In this document: positions 8,410 to 16,918 of the stretch, one piece after another
Layout: each line of letters opens with the position of its first letter
Numbering within the stretch: the first letter of the stretch is position 1
Translations under genes and position numbers: made by a program
NCBI GenBank assembly: GCA_002356635.1
Contig: CP023454.1
Span: forward strand, 3,208,501 to 3,272,500
DNA from: Rhodobacteraceae bacterium QY30
GTDB taxonomy: Bacteria; Pseudomonadota; Alphaproteobacteria; Rhodobacterales; Rhodobacteraceae
DNA: 64,000 nucleotides
Direction: 5' to 3'
Notes under the pieces: model-generated
Told to the model about the DNA's origin: nothing
Seen by the model: only the letters and a program-made list of their open reading frames with translations
Databases searched by the model: none

Positions 8410-9237
8410 ATGTCCATGCCTCCGATCCTGACCGACCGCGCCGCACTTCTGCGCCACCGCCTCCGCGCCCGGGCGCAGGGGGCCGAGCTGTTCCTGCACG
8501 CCGAGGCCGTCGCCGAGGTCGAGGAAAGACTGGCCGAGGTTAACAGAAGGTTTACGGCACCCGCGATCGTGACCGCTTTCCCCGAGGTCTGGCAGGATCT
8601 GTTGCCGGGCGCCCACATCATCCCCGACGACGAGACGCTGTCACTGTCGCCCGGTGCGCATGACCTGGTGATCCATGCGCTGGGTCTGCATTGGGCCAAC
8701 GATCCGGTAGGCCAACTGATCCAGTGCCGCCAGGCGCTGCGGCCGGACGGGCTGTTCCTGGGAATCACCTTCGGCGGGCAGACCCTGCACGAACTTCGCA
8801 CCAGCCTGGCCGAGGCCGAGGCCGCCTTGCGGGGCGGGCTGTCGCCACGCGTGCTGCCGATGGGGGAAATCCGCGATCTGGGCGCGCTGCTGCAGCGGGC
8901 CGGTTTCGCGCTGCCGGTTGCGGATGCGCTGACGCGGCGCGTGACCTATCGCACCCTGTTCCATCTGGTCGCCGACCTGCGCGCCATGGGCGAGACCAGC
9001 GCCCTTGCGGCCCGACCGCGCCAACCGGCTCCGCGCGCGCTGTTTCCCGAGGCGGCGCGGATCTATGCCCAGAACTTCCCCGCCGACGACGACCGGATCG
9101 TCGCCACCTTCAGCCTGATCGTGCTGACCGGCTGGGCCCCCGACGACAGCCAGCAAAAGCCGTTGCGCCCCGGATCGGCGCTGACCCGGTTGGCCGACGC
9201 GCTGGGTGTGCGCGAACGCACAGGCCCGACGTCCTGA
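8410..9237 (+). CDS. SAM-dependent methyltransferase, BioC/NDUFAF5-like
   Basis: 275 aa. The protein lacks a strong glycine-rich SAM motif at its N-terminus but keeps the later Rossmann signatures: DLVIHALGLHWANDPVGQL and LRPDGLFLGITFGG. Together with the C-terminal TYRTLFHLVADLRAMGE segment these identify the NDUFAF5/BioC-related family common in alphaproteobacteria. The eukaryotic relative hydroxylates an arginine of respiratory complex I rather than methylating, so the bacterial reaction is open. It is divergent from comF and followed, after 77 bases, by hemH. Confidence 0.8.
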   Translation: MSMPPILTDRAALLRHRLRARAQGAELFLHAEAVAEVEERLAEVNRRFTAPAIVTAFPEVWQDLLPGAHIIPDDETLSLSPGAHDLVIHALGLHWANDPVGQLIQCRQALRPDGLFLGITFGGQTLHELRTSLAEAEAALRGGLSPRVLPMGEIRDLGALLQRAGFALPVADALTRRVTYRTLFHLVADLRAMGETSALAARPRQPAPRALFPEAARIYAQNFPADDDRIVATFSLIVLTGWAPDDSQQKPLRPGSALTRLADALGVRERTGPTS

Positions 9238-9314
9238 TCCCGCCTTCTGGCGGGGTTGCAGATGCCGGCACAACCGATACTTAAGGCCCAAGCACAATTC
9301 GGAGCGTTGGACCC

Positions 9315-10388
9315 ATGACTCAGTTGCTCGCCCAACAGGACAAGCCCGGCCAGGGCCGTCTGGCCCACGCCCCCTCCAATCACCCGGCCGTGCCCCGCGC
9401 CCGTATCGGGATTCTGATCGCCAATCTGGGCACGCCGGATGGCTATGATTACTGGCCGATGCGGCGCTATCTGAACGAATTCCTGTCGGACAAGCGGGTG
9501 ATCGACTATCCATCCTGGAAATGGCAGCCGCTTCTGCAGCTGATCATCCTGACAAAGCGGCCTTTCAGCTCCGGCAAGAACTACAAGTCGATCTGGAACC
9601 ACGACAGGGGCGAAAGCCCGTTGATGACCATCACCAAGGCGCAGGTCGAAAAGCTGCGCGACGCGGCGGCGGCGCAGTATGGCGATGGCGTCATGGTCGA
9701 TTTCTGCATGCGCTACGGCAATCCGTCGACCAGGGACGTGGTGTCGCGGATGGTGAAGGCGGGCTGTGAAAAGATCCTGTTCCTGCCGCTTTATCCGCAA
9801 TACGCAGGCGCCACGATGGCCACGGCGAATGACCAGTTCTTCCGTGCGCTGATGGAGGAAAAGCGCCAGCCCGCGGTGCGCACGGTTCCGGAATACTTCG
9901 AGCACCCGCTTTACATCGAAGCGCTGGCGCAATCCGTCGAACAGGCCTACGCCAAGCTTGACCGCAAGCCCGACGTGCTGGTGGCCAGCTATCACGGGAT
10001 GCCCAAACGCTATCTGATGGAGGGCGATCCCTATCACTGCCAGTGCCAAAAGACCTCGCGCCTGCTCAGGGAACGGCTAGGCTGGGACAAGGGCGCCATC
10101 GACACCACCTTCCAGTCGGTGTTCGGCCCCGAGGAATGGCTGCGGCCCTATACAGTGGAACATGTGGCGGAACTGGCGAAGGCCGGGAAGAAGAACATAG
10201 CCGTGATTTCGCCCGCGTTTTCATCAGACTGCATCGAGACGCTGGAAGAGATCAACGGCGAGATCCGCGAAGCCTTCGAACATGCGGGGGGCGAAAGCTT
10301 TACCTACATCCCCTGCCTGAACGACGATGACGCCCATATCCGGGCGCTGATGGCGGTCATCGGGCAGAACCTGGCGGGCTGGGTCTAA
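9315..10388 (+). CDS. hemH: Ferrochelatase
   Basis: 357 aa. It inserts Fe2+ into protoporphyrin IX, the last step of protoheme synthesis. Family signatures are clear: IANLGTPDGYDYWPMRRYL at the N-terminus, LFLPLYPQYAGAT, the catalytic-histidine segment ASYHGMPKRY and the late SPAFSSDCIETLEEI motif. A GGAG site precedes the ATG. The enzyme supplies the heme needed by NarI and other respiratory enzymes of this organism. A strong hairpin follows at 10431-10462. Confidence 0.95.
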   Translation: MTQLLAQQDKPGQGRLAHAPSNHPAVPRARIGILIANLGTPDGYDYWPMRRYLNEFLSDKRVIDYPSWKWQPLLQLIILTKRPFSSGKNYKSIWNHDRGESPLMTITKAQVEKLRDAAAAQYGDGVMVDFCMRYGNPSTRDVVSRMVKAGCEKILFLPLYPQYAGATMATANDQFFRALMEEKRQPAVRTVPEYFEHPLYIEALAQSVEQAYAKLDRKPDVLVASYHGMPKRYLMEGDPYHCQCQKTSRLLRERLGWDKGAIDTTFQSVFGPEEWLRPYTVEHVAELAKAGKKNIAVISPAFSSDCIETLEEINGEIREAFEHAGGESFTYIPCLNDDDAHIRALMAVIGQNLAGWV

Positions 10389-10430
10389 GGAGCGGCCTGC
10401 CCCGCGCCACTCTCGGGCCAGCGGCATAAG

Positions 10431-10462
10431 AAAAAGGCGGTGGGCAGCCCACCGCCTTTTCC
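10431..10462. terminator. Bidirectional Rho-independent terminator
   Basis: A nearly perfect hairpin (GGCGGTGGGC / GCCCACCGCC, very short loop) is flanked by five A on the left and four T on the right, so it can terminate both hemH (plus strand) and the convergent small secreted-protein gene (minus strand). Confidence 0.88.
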
Positions 10463-10482
10463 ATTGATCCGAAGATCAGAGA

Positions 10483-10662
10483 TCAGTTGCTGGCGACAGC
10501 AGCGGCCACCAGGACCAGCAGCAGCAGCGGAACCAGCACGCCGCCCGAGGACGAGGCCGATTTGGTGACTTCGACTTCCGGGGTCACCGGAGCTTCGATG
10601 CCGCCGGCGAAAGCCGACGAAGCAGCGACCGAGAGAGCGGCGGCAAGCGCGATCTTTTTCAT
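10483..10662 (-). CDS. 59-aa secreted or membrane-tethered small protein
   Basis: 59 aa. Residues 1-19 are a signal peptide (MKKIALAAAL, then SSAFAG). A short acidic/proline linker (APVTPEVEV) and a Ser/Gly patch follow, then a C-terminal hydrophobic helix (VLVPLLLLVLVAAAVASN). The ATG at 10662 is preceded by GGAGA at seven bases; the open frame upstream is not needed. It is probably a small envelope protein whose C-terminal helix sits in the membrane. Similar short proteins occur in Rhodobacteraceae, as far as I recall, without known function. It is convergent with hemH and shares the hairpin terminator. Confidence 0.75.
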   Translation of the reverse strand: MKKIALAAALSVAASSAFAGGIEAPVTPEVEVTKSASSSGGVLVPLLLLVLVAAAVASN

Positions 10663-10806
10663 TTGAGCATTCTCCATCTGCACCCCGGCTTTGGAACTGA
10701 GGACCGCCGGGGCATTCTTTGCTGTACCTCGTATTGGTCAGTAACGCGCACCGGCGGATTTTTGCAACCGCGAGTCAGGGGGTAAACAGAAAATTCGTAT
10801 GTGGCG

Positions 10807-11418
10807 TCAAATTAGCAACACCTGTGTGCCGACCTGCGCCAGATTGAACAGCTCGGAAATGTGTTCATTGTACAGGCCGATGCAGCCGTTGGACGACCGG
10901 CGACCGATCTTGCGCGTGTCATGCGTGCCGTGGATGCGGTAGTATTGCCACGACAGGTACAGCGCCCGCGGTCCCAGCGGGTTTTTCGGATCGCCGCCCG
11001 GGACAAGCTCGGGCCACTCGGGGTTGCGCTCGCGCATCGACGGCGTCGGACGCCAGGGCGGATTGACCACCTTCTGCACCACTTCGGTCCGGCCGCGGCG
11101 GGTCAGGTCTTCGCTCAGCGGCACCGAGGTGGGATAAAGCTTGTAGATCGTCTGGTCCTCGGACCAGAAGTGCAGCGCCCGCGACGTGATGTCGACAAGG
11201 ATCGCGCCGCGTTTCGTATTCTCGAAGTAGGGTTGCCATTGCAGCGACCGAAAGCTCGAGATGTTGCGCCGATAGTTCGAGTTCAGGTCGTTCTCGATCT
11301 CGACGGTGCCGTCGTTGGTCTGCGCCAGGGCCGGGGCGGCCAGCGACACGGCGCCAAGCGCCACCGCGGTGCCAAGGAACTTGCGGCGACCGGGTTTGAA
11401 GTCTGAGTCAGAGCTCAT
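10807..11418 (-). CDS. L,D-transpeptidase (YkuD family), Tat-exported
   Basis: 203 aa. The N-terminus has a twin-arginine signal (GRRKFLGTAVALG, ending in APALAQ). The YkuD catalytic domain carries the conserved HGTH...SNGCIGLYN signature with the nucleophilic cysteine in SNGCIG. Such enzymes form 3-3 peptidoglycan cross-links or attach proteins to peptidoglycan in the periplasm. The start at 11418 has AGGA eight bases upstream. It lies near a CAP-domain lipoprotein and a second L,D-transpeptidase, so this 1.9-kb stretch looks devoted to the cell envelope. Confidence 0.9.
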   Translation of the reverse strand: MSSDSDFKPGRRKFLGTAVALGAVSLAAPALAQTNDGTVEIENDLNSNYRRNISSFRSLQWQPYFENTKRGAILVDITSRALHFWSEDQTIYKLYPTSVPLSEDLTRRGRTEVVQKVVNPPWRPTPSMRERNPEWPELVPGGDPKNPLGPRALYLSWQYYRIHGTHDTRKIGRRSSNGCIGLYNEHISELFNLAQVGTQVLLI

Positions 11419-11600
11419 GGGGTATGTCCTGTGCTCGGGGTGGTTCTGCCGATTGTTTTTTGCGCACCCAAAGACATTATTTGCCCGCCGATGCAACCTC
11501 AATTCAAACCTGCGTCAGCATCCGCCGATGGCCCACATCAAGTTTGATCCTTCCGCACGGGCGCGTTAGACAGCCTGAAAAACAAAGGTTGAGGACACCG

Positions 11601-12119
11601 ATGATCAATCGTCGTACAGGCTTGGCGCTGATGGGCGCGGCCCTGCTGGCCGCCTGCGCCGCCCCCGCTGTCGAACAGCAGCTGGGCCCCGACGGCAAGC
11701 CGCTGCCGCAAGTCTACCGGATCAACCCCGGGGACGAGGGCCGGGTCACCTACAACATGCTGGACAGCATCAACACGCTGCGGGGGGCTGCCGGTGCGCC
11801 ACCGCTTCAGCTGAACGCGCAGCTGACCGCTGCCGCCGCGACGCATTCGCGCGACATGGCGGTGCAGAACCGGCCCTGGCATTTCGGGTCGGACGGGTCG
11901 TCGGCGCTGTTGCGGGCCCAGCGCGCGGGCTACGGCGGGCGGCTTCTGGGCGAGAACATCTCGGAAAGCTACGAAAACGAAACCCAGACCCTGACCGCCT
12001 GGATGGAACTGGCCGACACCCGGAACGTGCTGATGGACCGCAACGCGCGCGACCTTGGCTTTTCCTGGTTCCAGGAGCCGAGCGGAAAGATCTGGTGGAC
12101 CCTGGTGACCGGCGGCTGA
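11601..12119 (+). CDS. CAP-domain (SCP-like) lipoprotein
   Basis: 172 aa. A lipoprotein signal (LLAAC, acylated Cys19) is followed by a CAP/SCP domain: LNAQLTAAAATHSRDMA, then WHFGSDGS, GENISES and the C-terminal WWTLVTGG strand. The usual first CAP histidine is in the H-S-R-D-M segment, and the second is in PWHFG. Bacterial CAP proteins are of mostly unknown activity and sit in the periplasm. GAGGA lies five bases before the ATG at 11601. It diverges from the upstream L,D-transpeptidase and converges on the next one. Confidence 0.87.
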   Translation: MINRRTGLALMGAALLAACAAPAVEQQLGPDGKPLPQVYRINPGDEGRVTYNMLDSINTLRGAAGAPPLQLNAQLTAAAATHSRDMAVQNRPWHFGSDGSSALLRAQRAGYGGRLLGENISESYENETQTLTAWMELADTRNVLMDRNARDLGFSWFQEPSGKIWWTLVTGG

Positions 12120-12143
12120 TGGCCGCGCGGTCCTTGAAACACC

Positions 12144-12167
12144 AACGGCGGCCAAGGGGCCGCCGTT
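12144..12167. terminator. Perfect inverted repeat between convergent genes, probable terminator
   Basis: Ten-base arms AACGGCGGCC / GGCCGCCGTT around an AAGG loop lie between the converging CAP-domain and L,D-transpeptidase genes. The T-run after it is weak (CGTCCTTCC), so termination efficiency is uncertain. Confidence 0.65.
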
Positions 12168-12195
12168 CGTCCTTCCCGGCGATGCGCGGGCCTTG

Positions 12196-12690
12196 TCAGG
12201 GAACGATGTAGATCGGCGTTCCGACCCGGACCATGGAATAGATCTTTTCCATCTGCCGGTCCTTCACGGCAACGCAGCCCGCCGTCCAGTCCTTGCCCCG
12301 TCCGCGATTTGCCTTGGCGCGCCCGTGGATGAAGATGTCTCCGCCCGGCTCCTGGTTCAGCGCCTTGGCATTGGCGCGGTCCTGATCATTCGGGTAGGAA
12401 ATTCCCAGCGACAGGTGATAGGCGGAATTGGGATTGCGGCGGTCGATGTGGTAGAGGCCCTCGGGCGTGCGGCTGTCGCCTTCGACCTGCTTCGGACCGA
12501 CCGGATTTCCGCCCAGTGCGATCTTGTATTCCTTCAGAACTTCATTGCCGTGCAGAAGATACATCTTCCGTTCGGATTTCTTGACCAGAAGCTGCGTCAC
12601 CTCGGGGCCGTTGTAGCTGCGGAACTTCGATCCGCAGCCCGCAACCCCCAGCACTGCCAGACACAATGACAACACCGCCAGTACACGCAT
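12196..12690 (-). CDS. L,D-transpeptidase lipoprotein (YkuD/ErfK-like)
   Basis: 164 aa. A lipoprotein signal with lipobox GVAGC (Cys19) is followed by a YkuD domain: KSERKMYLL, GGNPVGPK, DIFIHGRAK and the catalytic WTAGCVAVKDRQM motif. The start is the ATG at 12690. It is a different subfamily from the Tat-exported enzyme at 10807-11418, resembling the short E. coli YafK/ErfK-like proteins involved in peptidoglycan or biofilm functions. It converges on the CAP-domain gene. Confidence 0.9.
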   Translation of the reverse strand: MRVLAVLSLCLAVLGVAGCGSKFRSYNGPEVTQLLVKKSERKMYLLHGNEVLKEYKIALGGNPVGPKQVEGDSRTPEGLYHIDRRNPNSAYHLSLGISYPNDQDRANAKALNQEPGGDIFIHGRAKANRGRGKDWTAGCVAVKDRQMEKIYSMVRVGTPIYIVP

Positions 12691-12847
12691 GTCCGTTCTC
12701 TGCCCCAACGTTTCTTGACGCCGTGTATACACGCGATTTCTTCGGTGAAAAGAGATCTCGGCGCGCCGCTCACAAGGCGGTGAGCGGCGCACCGGCCTTG
12801 ACTTTGCGCCCCCGCCGTGGCCGGACGAAGGGGCGGAGGACATGGCG

Positions 12848-13615
12848 ATGATGTATGAGCTGACGGCCGAGGTCGTGACGATGCTGGCGGCGGCGGCCTT
12901 CGTGGCCGGAATCATCGATTCCATCGCAGGGGGCGGCGGGCTGATCACCCTGCCCGCGCTGATGCTGGCGGGGGTGCCGCCGTTGAATGCGCTGGCAACC
13001 AACAAGGTGCAGGGCGCCTTCGGGTCGGGGATGGCAGCCTATGCCTATGCCCGGCGCGGCCATGTCGATCCGCGCGCGCAGCTCCGCCCGGCGCTGGCTT
13101 CGTTCCTGGCGGCGGTGGTCGGATCCTCTCTGGTGCCCCTGATCCCGACCGAGGCGCTTCGCCTTGTGCTGCCGGTAATCCTGATCGGCATCGCGCTGTT
13201 CTTCGCCCTGAAGCCCGGGCTGAGCGATTTCGACCGGGCCCAGCGGATGACCCCCGCGCTTTACGGGATCACCGTGGTTCCACTGATCGGGATGTATGAC
13301 GGGCTGGTCGGGCCGGGGGCCGGAGCCTTCTTCATGATCGGTTTCGTGCTTCTGGCAGGTTACGGCGTGCTGAAGGCGACGGCGCATACCAAACTTCTGA
13401 ACTTCGCCTCGAACATCGGCAGTCTTCTGGCCTTCGCGCTGGCCGGGGCACCCTTCTGGGGCCTTGGCGTGGTGATGGGGCTGGCGCAGGCGGCCGGGGC
13501 GCAGATCGGCGCAAGGCTGGCGATGCGGAACGGCGCGCGGCTGATCAAACCCCTGCTGGTGGTCAGCTCGACCGTGCTGGCGCTGCGCCTGATCTGGCAG
13601 ATCTGGGCGGGTTAG
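12848..13615 (+). CDS. TauE/SafE (TSUP) family permease
   Basis: 255 aa from this start, with eight or so hydrophobic helices and the two TSUP half-repeats: the first contains GIIDSIAGGGGLITLPAL and ATNKVQGAFGSG, the second GLVGPGAGAFFMIGF and HTKLLNFASNIGSL. Members export sulfite or organosulfur anions or are uncharacterised. A GGAGG lies eight bases before the ATG at 12848; an ATG six bases earlier (12842) is too close to it. The gene is convergent with the LacI regulator, so no regulatory link is implied. Confidence 0.88.
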   Translation: MMYELTAEVVTMLAAAAFVAGIIDSIAGGGGLITLPALMLAGVPPLNALATNKVQGAFGSGMAAYAYARRGHVDPRAQLRPALASFLAAVVGSSLVPLIPTEALRLVLPVILIGIALFFALKPGLSDFDRAQRMTPALYGITVVPLIGMYDGLVGPGAGAFFMIGFVLLAGYGVLKATAHTKLLNFASNIGSLLAFALAGAPFWGLGVVMGLAQAAGAQIGARLAMRNGARLIKPLLVVSSTVLALRLIWQIWAG

Positions 13616-13647
13616 CACCCGCCCCGGCTGACGACGATCTTGGGGGG

Positions 13648-14685
13648 CTAGCTTGTCCTGCGGATCGTGTCGCCCAACTGGATTGTGGGTGAAAGTTCGA
13701 TCCGCTCGCCGCCGACCAGACCGCTTTCGCTGCGCCCGGCGATGATGGCCGCGGCGCGGCGGCCGATTTCGCGGCGGCAGGCGTCCATCGTGGCCAGCCG
13801 GCGGGGCAGGCCGTCCAGAAGATCCACCCCGTTGAATCCTGCCAGTCCCAGCTTGCCCGGCACATCAATTCCCTTGTCCAGGCAGTAAAGCAGCCCGCCC
13901 GCACCGATCATGTCGTTGGAATAATAAAGGAAATCCAGGTCCGGGCTGCGTTTCAGGATCGCCTCGGTCATCTCGCGGCCCTTCAGGAGGGCCGACCCGC
14001 CCGAGTAGAATTCGGTATCGGCCAGCGTCAGCCCGGCCTCGGCCAGACCCGCCTCGAACCCCTCCAGCCGCTTTCGCGCGCGGTGGTCGTGCGGCATCTT
14101 GGTGCCCAGGAAGCCGATCTTGCGATAGCCCGCCTTGACGATCGCGCGGGCCATTTCCAGACCCGCCCGCTTGTGCGAGATGCCGACGACCGAATCCACC
14201 GGTTCGCCATCCACGTCCATGATCTCGACGATGGGGACACCCGCGTTCTGCAACATCGCCCGGGCCGCATCGGAATGTTCCAGCCCCGCGACGATCATCC
14301 CCGTGGGCCGCCAGCTGAGCATTTCGTAAAGCACGGCTTCTTCGCGGTCCTGGTTGTAGTCGGTCACGCCGAAGACGGGTTGCAGTCCGGTTTCCTCAAG
14401 CTCCTGCGAGATCCCGGACAGGACTTCGGGAAACACCAGGTTCGACAGGGACGGGATCACCACACCCACCAGATTGACGCGCTGCGACGCCAGCGCGCCG
14501 GCAATCTTGTTGGGCACGTAGCCCAGCGTTCGGGCCGCCTCGAGAACGCGTTCACGGGTGCTGTCGGACACGTCCCCGCGGTTGCGCAACACGCGGCTGA
14601 CGGTCATCTCCGACACGCCGGAGGCTTCCGACACATCCCGAAGGGTCAGCGGACGACGTGGATCGGCGGGCGGCTTCGTGGTCAC
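13648..14685 (-). CDS. LacI family transcriptional regulator, GntR-like
   Basis: 345 aa. An N-terminal LacI helix-turn-helix and hinge helix (LTLRDVSEASGVSEMTVSRVL, then YVPNKIAGALASQR) precede a periplasmic-binding-like effector domain (VGVVIPSLSNLVFPEV, then PRRLATMD and REIGRRAA). The overall pattern is closest to gluconate-type GntR repressors. No sugar transporter or catabolic gene is adjacent, so the target and ligand cannot be inferred from context. Two unrelated genes flank it: a convergent TSUP permease and an epimerase-like gene on the same strand. Confidence 0.88.
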   Translation of the reverse strand: MTTKPPADPRRPLTLRDVSEASGVSEMTVSRVLRNRGDVSDSTRERVLEAARTLGYVPNKIAGALASQRVNLVGVVIPSLSNLVFPEVLSGISQELEETGLQPVFGVTDYNQDREEAVLYEMLSWRPTGMIVAGLEHSDAARAMLQNAGVPIVEIMDVDGEPVDSVVGISHKRAGLEMARAIVKAGYRKIGFLGTKMPHDHRARKRLEGFEAGLAEAGLTLADTEFYSGGSALLKGREMTEAILKRSPDLDFLYYSNDMIGAGGLLYCLDKGIDVPGKLGLAGFNGVDLLDGLPRRLATMDACRREIGRRAAAIIAGRSESGLVGGERIELSPTIQLGDTIRRTS

Positions 14686-14824
14686 GGTCAGGCTTCCCCC
14701 TCGGCTGGAACGGGTTCACCCTTTCTGCATAAACCCCCGGACCCGGTTCGTCCAAGCCCCTTTGATTGCGCTATCACCACGTATCCCGACGCGGGTCCCG
14801 GCCATTCCACCCCGTGCCGCAGAG

Positions 14825-15769
14825 TCACGGCACCAACCCATGCGCGCGCAGGGTGCGCGTGACCCCGTCGGTCAGGTCCACACTGGGCGCCCAGTCCATC
14901 ACGGTCCGGGCCTTGGAAATGTCCAGGATGCTGCGCGGCACATCGCTTTTTCGGACCGGAACGAACTCGCGCAGGATCGGGCGGCCCATGGCTTCTTGCA
15001 GCGCATCCAGAAGGGCCACCACAGACATGCCCCGGCCCGAGCCGATGTTGAAGGTCTGCTGGCGCGCCTCGGGCCGCAGGATCGCCGCCTCGATCGCATC
15101 CAGAACGTCGTCGATGAAGATGTAGTCCCGCTCGGCGCTGCCGTCGCCGAAGACCTGGACGGCCTGCCCCCGCGTCACCCGTTGCAGAACGGCGGGGATC
15201 AGGCCCTGCCCCTTGCGGAAGGTCTGCCCCGGCCCATAGGGGTTCGACGGGCGCAGGACCACATAGTCCAGGTCATCCTGCGCCCCGTACAGCGCCAGAT
15301 ACTTCTCGATCATCAGCTTGGTAATGCCGTGCGAACTCAGCGGGAAGGTCGCGGCGTGCTCCGGGGTGGGTACCGGCGCACCGGCACCATAGACGGCCCC
15401 GCCGGACGAGACGAAGATATAGCGCTTGACCCCGATGCTCAGCGCCGCCTCGATCGCAGTGACATGGGGGATCACGTTGTCCATGATGTCCGAGGTGATG
15501 AAGCGGTTCCCCAGCCCCGGCGAGGAGGTCGAGATCAGCTGCACGACAGTATCCACCCCTTGCAGCGATGCCGCGATCGCGAAGGGATCCTGGATCGACG
15601 CCTCGACCAGTTCGACGTTCGGCGCGGCGTGGGCGTTGCGGAAATCCTGGCTGATGTGGCGCGACACGCCGCGCAGGTCATATCCGCGCGCGGCAAGCGC
15701 CCTGCACAGCGCCGTGCCGATGAAGCCTGTCACGCCAAAGACGCCGATCAGTCCCGGGGTTCGCGTCAT
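14825..15769 (-). CDS. NAD-dependent epimerase/dehydratase with altered active site
   Basis: 314 aa extended SDR protein. The NAD-binding GxxGxxG is GVTGFIG (residues 12-18), the catalytic Ser region is SSGGAVYG, and the late RDYIFIDDVLDAI and FNIGSG segments are typical of UDP-sugar 4-epimerases. The catalytic YxxxK is changed: residues 147-151 read HGITK, a His in place of Tyr (codon CAC, one base from TAC). A conserved Tyr normally acts as the general acid/base, so activity may be altered or lost. It precedes tRNA-Arg on the opposite strand; no glycan operon adjoins it directly. Confidence 0.87.
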   Translation of the reverse strand: MTRTPGLIGVFGVTGFIGTALCRALAARGYDLRGVSRHISQDFRNAHAAPNVELVEASIQDPFAIAASLQGVDTVVQLISTSSPGLGNRFITSDIMDNVIPHVTAIEAALSIGVKRYIFVSSGGAVYGAGAPVPTPEHAATFPLSSHGITKLMIEKYLALYGAQDDLDYVVLRPSNPYGPGQTFRKGQGLIPAVLQRVTRGQAVQVFGDGSAERDYIFIDDVLDAIEAAILRPEARQQTFNIGSGRGMSVVALLDALQEAMGRPILREFVPVRKSDVPRSILDISKARTVMDWAPSVDLTDGVTRTLRAHGLVP

Positions 15770-15996
15770 CGAAAAACGTCCTGCAATGCCAATATGATCC
15801 GTCCCGGACCTTGCCCCATCGACCGGAGGTCTTCAACCGCGAACAACCCTGTGCCCGGCGACCCTCCGCCCGCCGGGAAAGCCCTTGCCCTGCGGGATAC
15901 CGCAGCGGCGCGCACAGGAAACCGGCGCGCCCGCCTTCGCCAGCGTGGCCTTTTCCTTGCCAAAGGCGCCCCCCGACCCTATTCCAGAGAACGCGT

Positions 15997-16072
15997 GGCC
16001 CCGTAGCTCAGGGGATAGAGCGACCGCCTCCTAAGCGGTAGGTCGCAGGTTCGAATCCTGCCGGGGTCGCCA
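15997..16072 (+). tRNA. tRNA-Arg (anticodon CCT)
   Basis: A 76-base cloverleaf. The acceptor stem is GGCCCCG / CGGGGTC with one G-U pair, discriminator G and an encoded CCA. The D-arm is GCTCAGGGGATAGAGC, the anticodon stem ACCGC / GCGGT with loop CTCCTAA gives anticodon CCT, and the T-arm contains GGTTCGAATCC. It reads the AGG arginine codon. No integrase or repeated 3' end is nearby, so I see no sign of an integrated element. Confidence 0.97.
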
Positions 16073-16103
16073 CACCCGCCCTGAATGGCACGATGGCGCC
16101 GGG

Positions 16104-16679
16104 CTAGAGAACCGGCTTCGTGAACAGGATCCATTCCGACGCATCGACGGCCCAGTCCTGCTTGACGACCGGACGCCGTGCCACCTCGTGGTATCCCGAC
16201 GCGGCGTAAAGGCGCAGCGCATCCTGATGGGTGTCCGCCGCGATCAGGCTGATCGTCGACAGCCCGGCCTGCCGCGCTACATCCTCGGCCTGCGCCAGCA
16301 GCGCCCGGCCGCAGCCCCTGCCACGGAAGTTTTCGTAGGTCGCCAGCACGTTCAGATACCACGACCCCGGCGCCAGCGCCTCAAGCTCCAGAAGCGGAAC
16401 GAAGATCGGCGGGGTGTCCGGGTCGATCGGCGCAGGCTCGGTCTCGGCGGGATAGCCCAGAAGGCAGGCAGCCACCTTTCCGTCCACTTCGGCCAGCCAG
16501 GCGTTGCGATAGGAGAAATTTCCTGTCTCGCGCGCCGCGCGTTCCTGTCCCCAGGCCCAGGGGTCGCCGCCTTCGCCCACGGACTTCGTCCAGAAATGCA
16601 GCGGCAGGTCATCAGCCGCCATGTTGATGAAGTGCACCAGATGTCCGGCGTCTGCAGCCGTTGCCTTGCGGATCAACAT
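16104..16679 (-). CDS. GNAT family N-acetyltransferase
   Basis: 191 aa. It begins with the GNAT first strand (MLIRKATAADAGHL) and has the acetyl-CoA-binding core LNVLATYENFRGRGCGRALL (the R-G-x-G-x-A loop), followed by helix and strand segments ending in LRLYAASGYHEV. The substrate amine is not predictable. The start at 16679 has AAGGGA six bases upstream; the longer open frame is non-coding. It lies just downstream of tRNA-Arg, in opposite orientation. Confidence 0.88.
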   Translation of the reverse strand: MLIRKATAADAGHLVHFINMAADDLPLHFWTKSVGEGGDPWAWGQERAARETGNFSYRNAWLAEVDGKVAACLLGYPAETEPAPIDPDTPPIFVPLLELEALAPGSWYLNVLATYENFRGRGCGRALLAQAEDVARQAGLSTISLIAADTHQDALRLYAASGYHEVARRPVVKQDWAVDASEWILFTKPVL

Positions 16680-16918
16680 GTTCGTTCCCTTCTCCGGCCC
16701 GCAGGCGCCCCCGGATCGACCGCGATCCCGGGCCCGCCCTGCCCTTTTTTCTGCGTTGCACCATAGCGGCGCGGTTCGGCAAGGAAATCGAAAAACCGCC
16801 CTTCCGCAAGCCGGATCGGGGCACGCGGCGGGCGGTGGACCCCGATGAACCTTGCCAGCCTGACCACAGGATCGTACCACCAAGGGCAGAGAACAGGACC
16901 AAGTCTGGGAGGACTGAC

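Noticed and set aside
13616-13647. Terminator between the TSUP permease and the LacI regulator
   Set aside because: The gap has GC-rich bases but no convincing hairpin or T-run.
15997-16072. tRNA-Arg as an attachment site of an integrated element
   Set aside because: No integrase gene, no repeat of the tRNA 3' end and no change in gene style on either side within the window.
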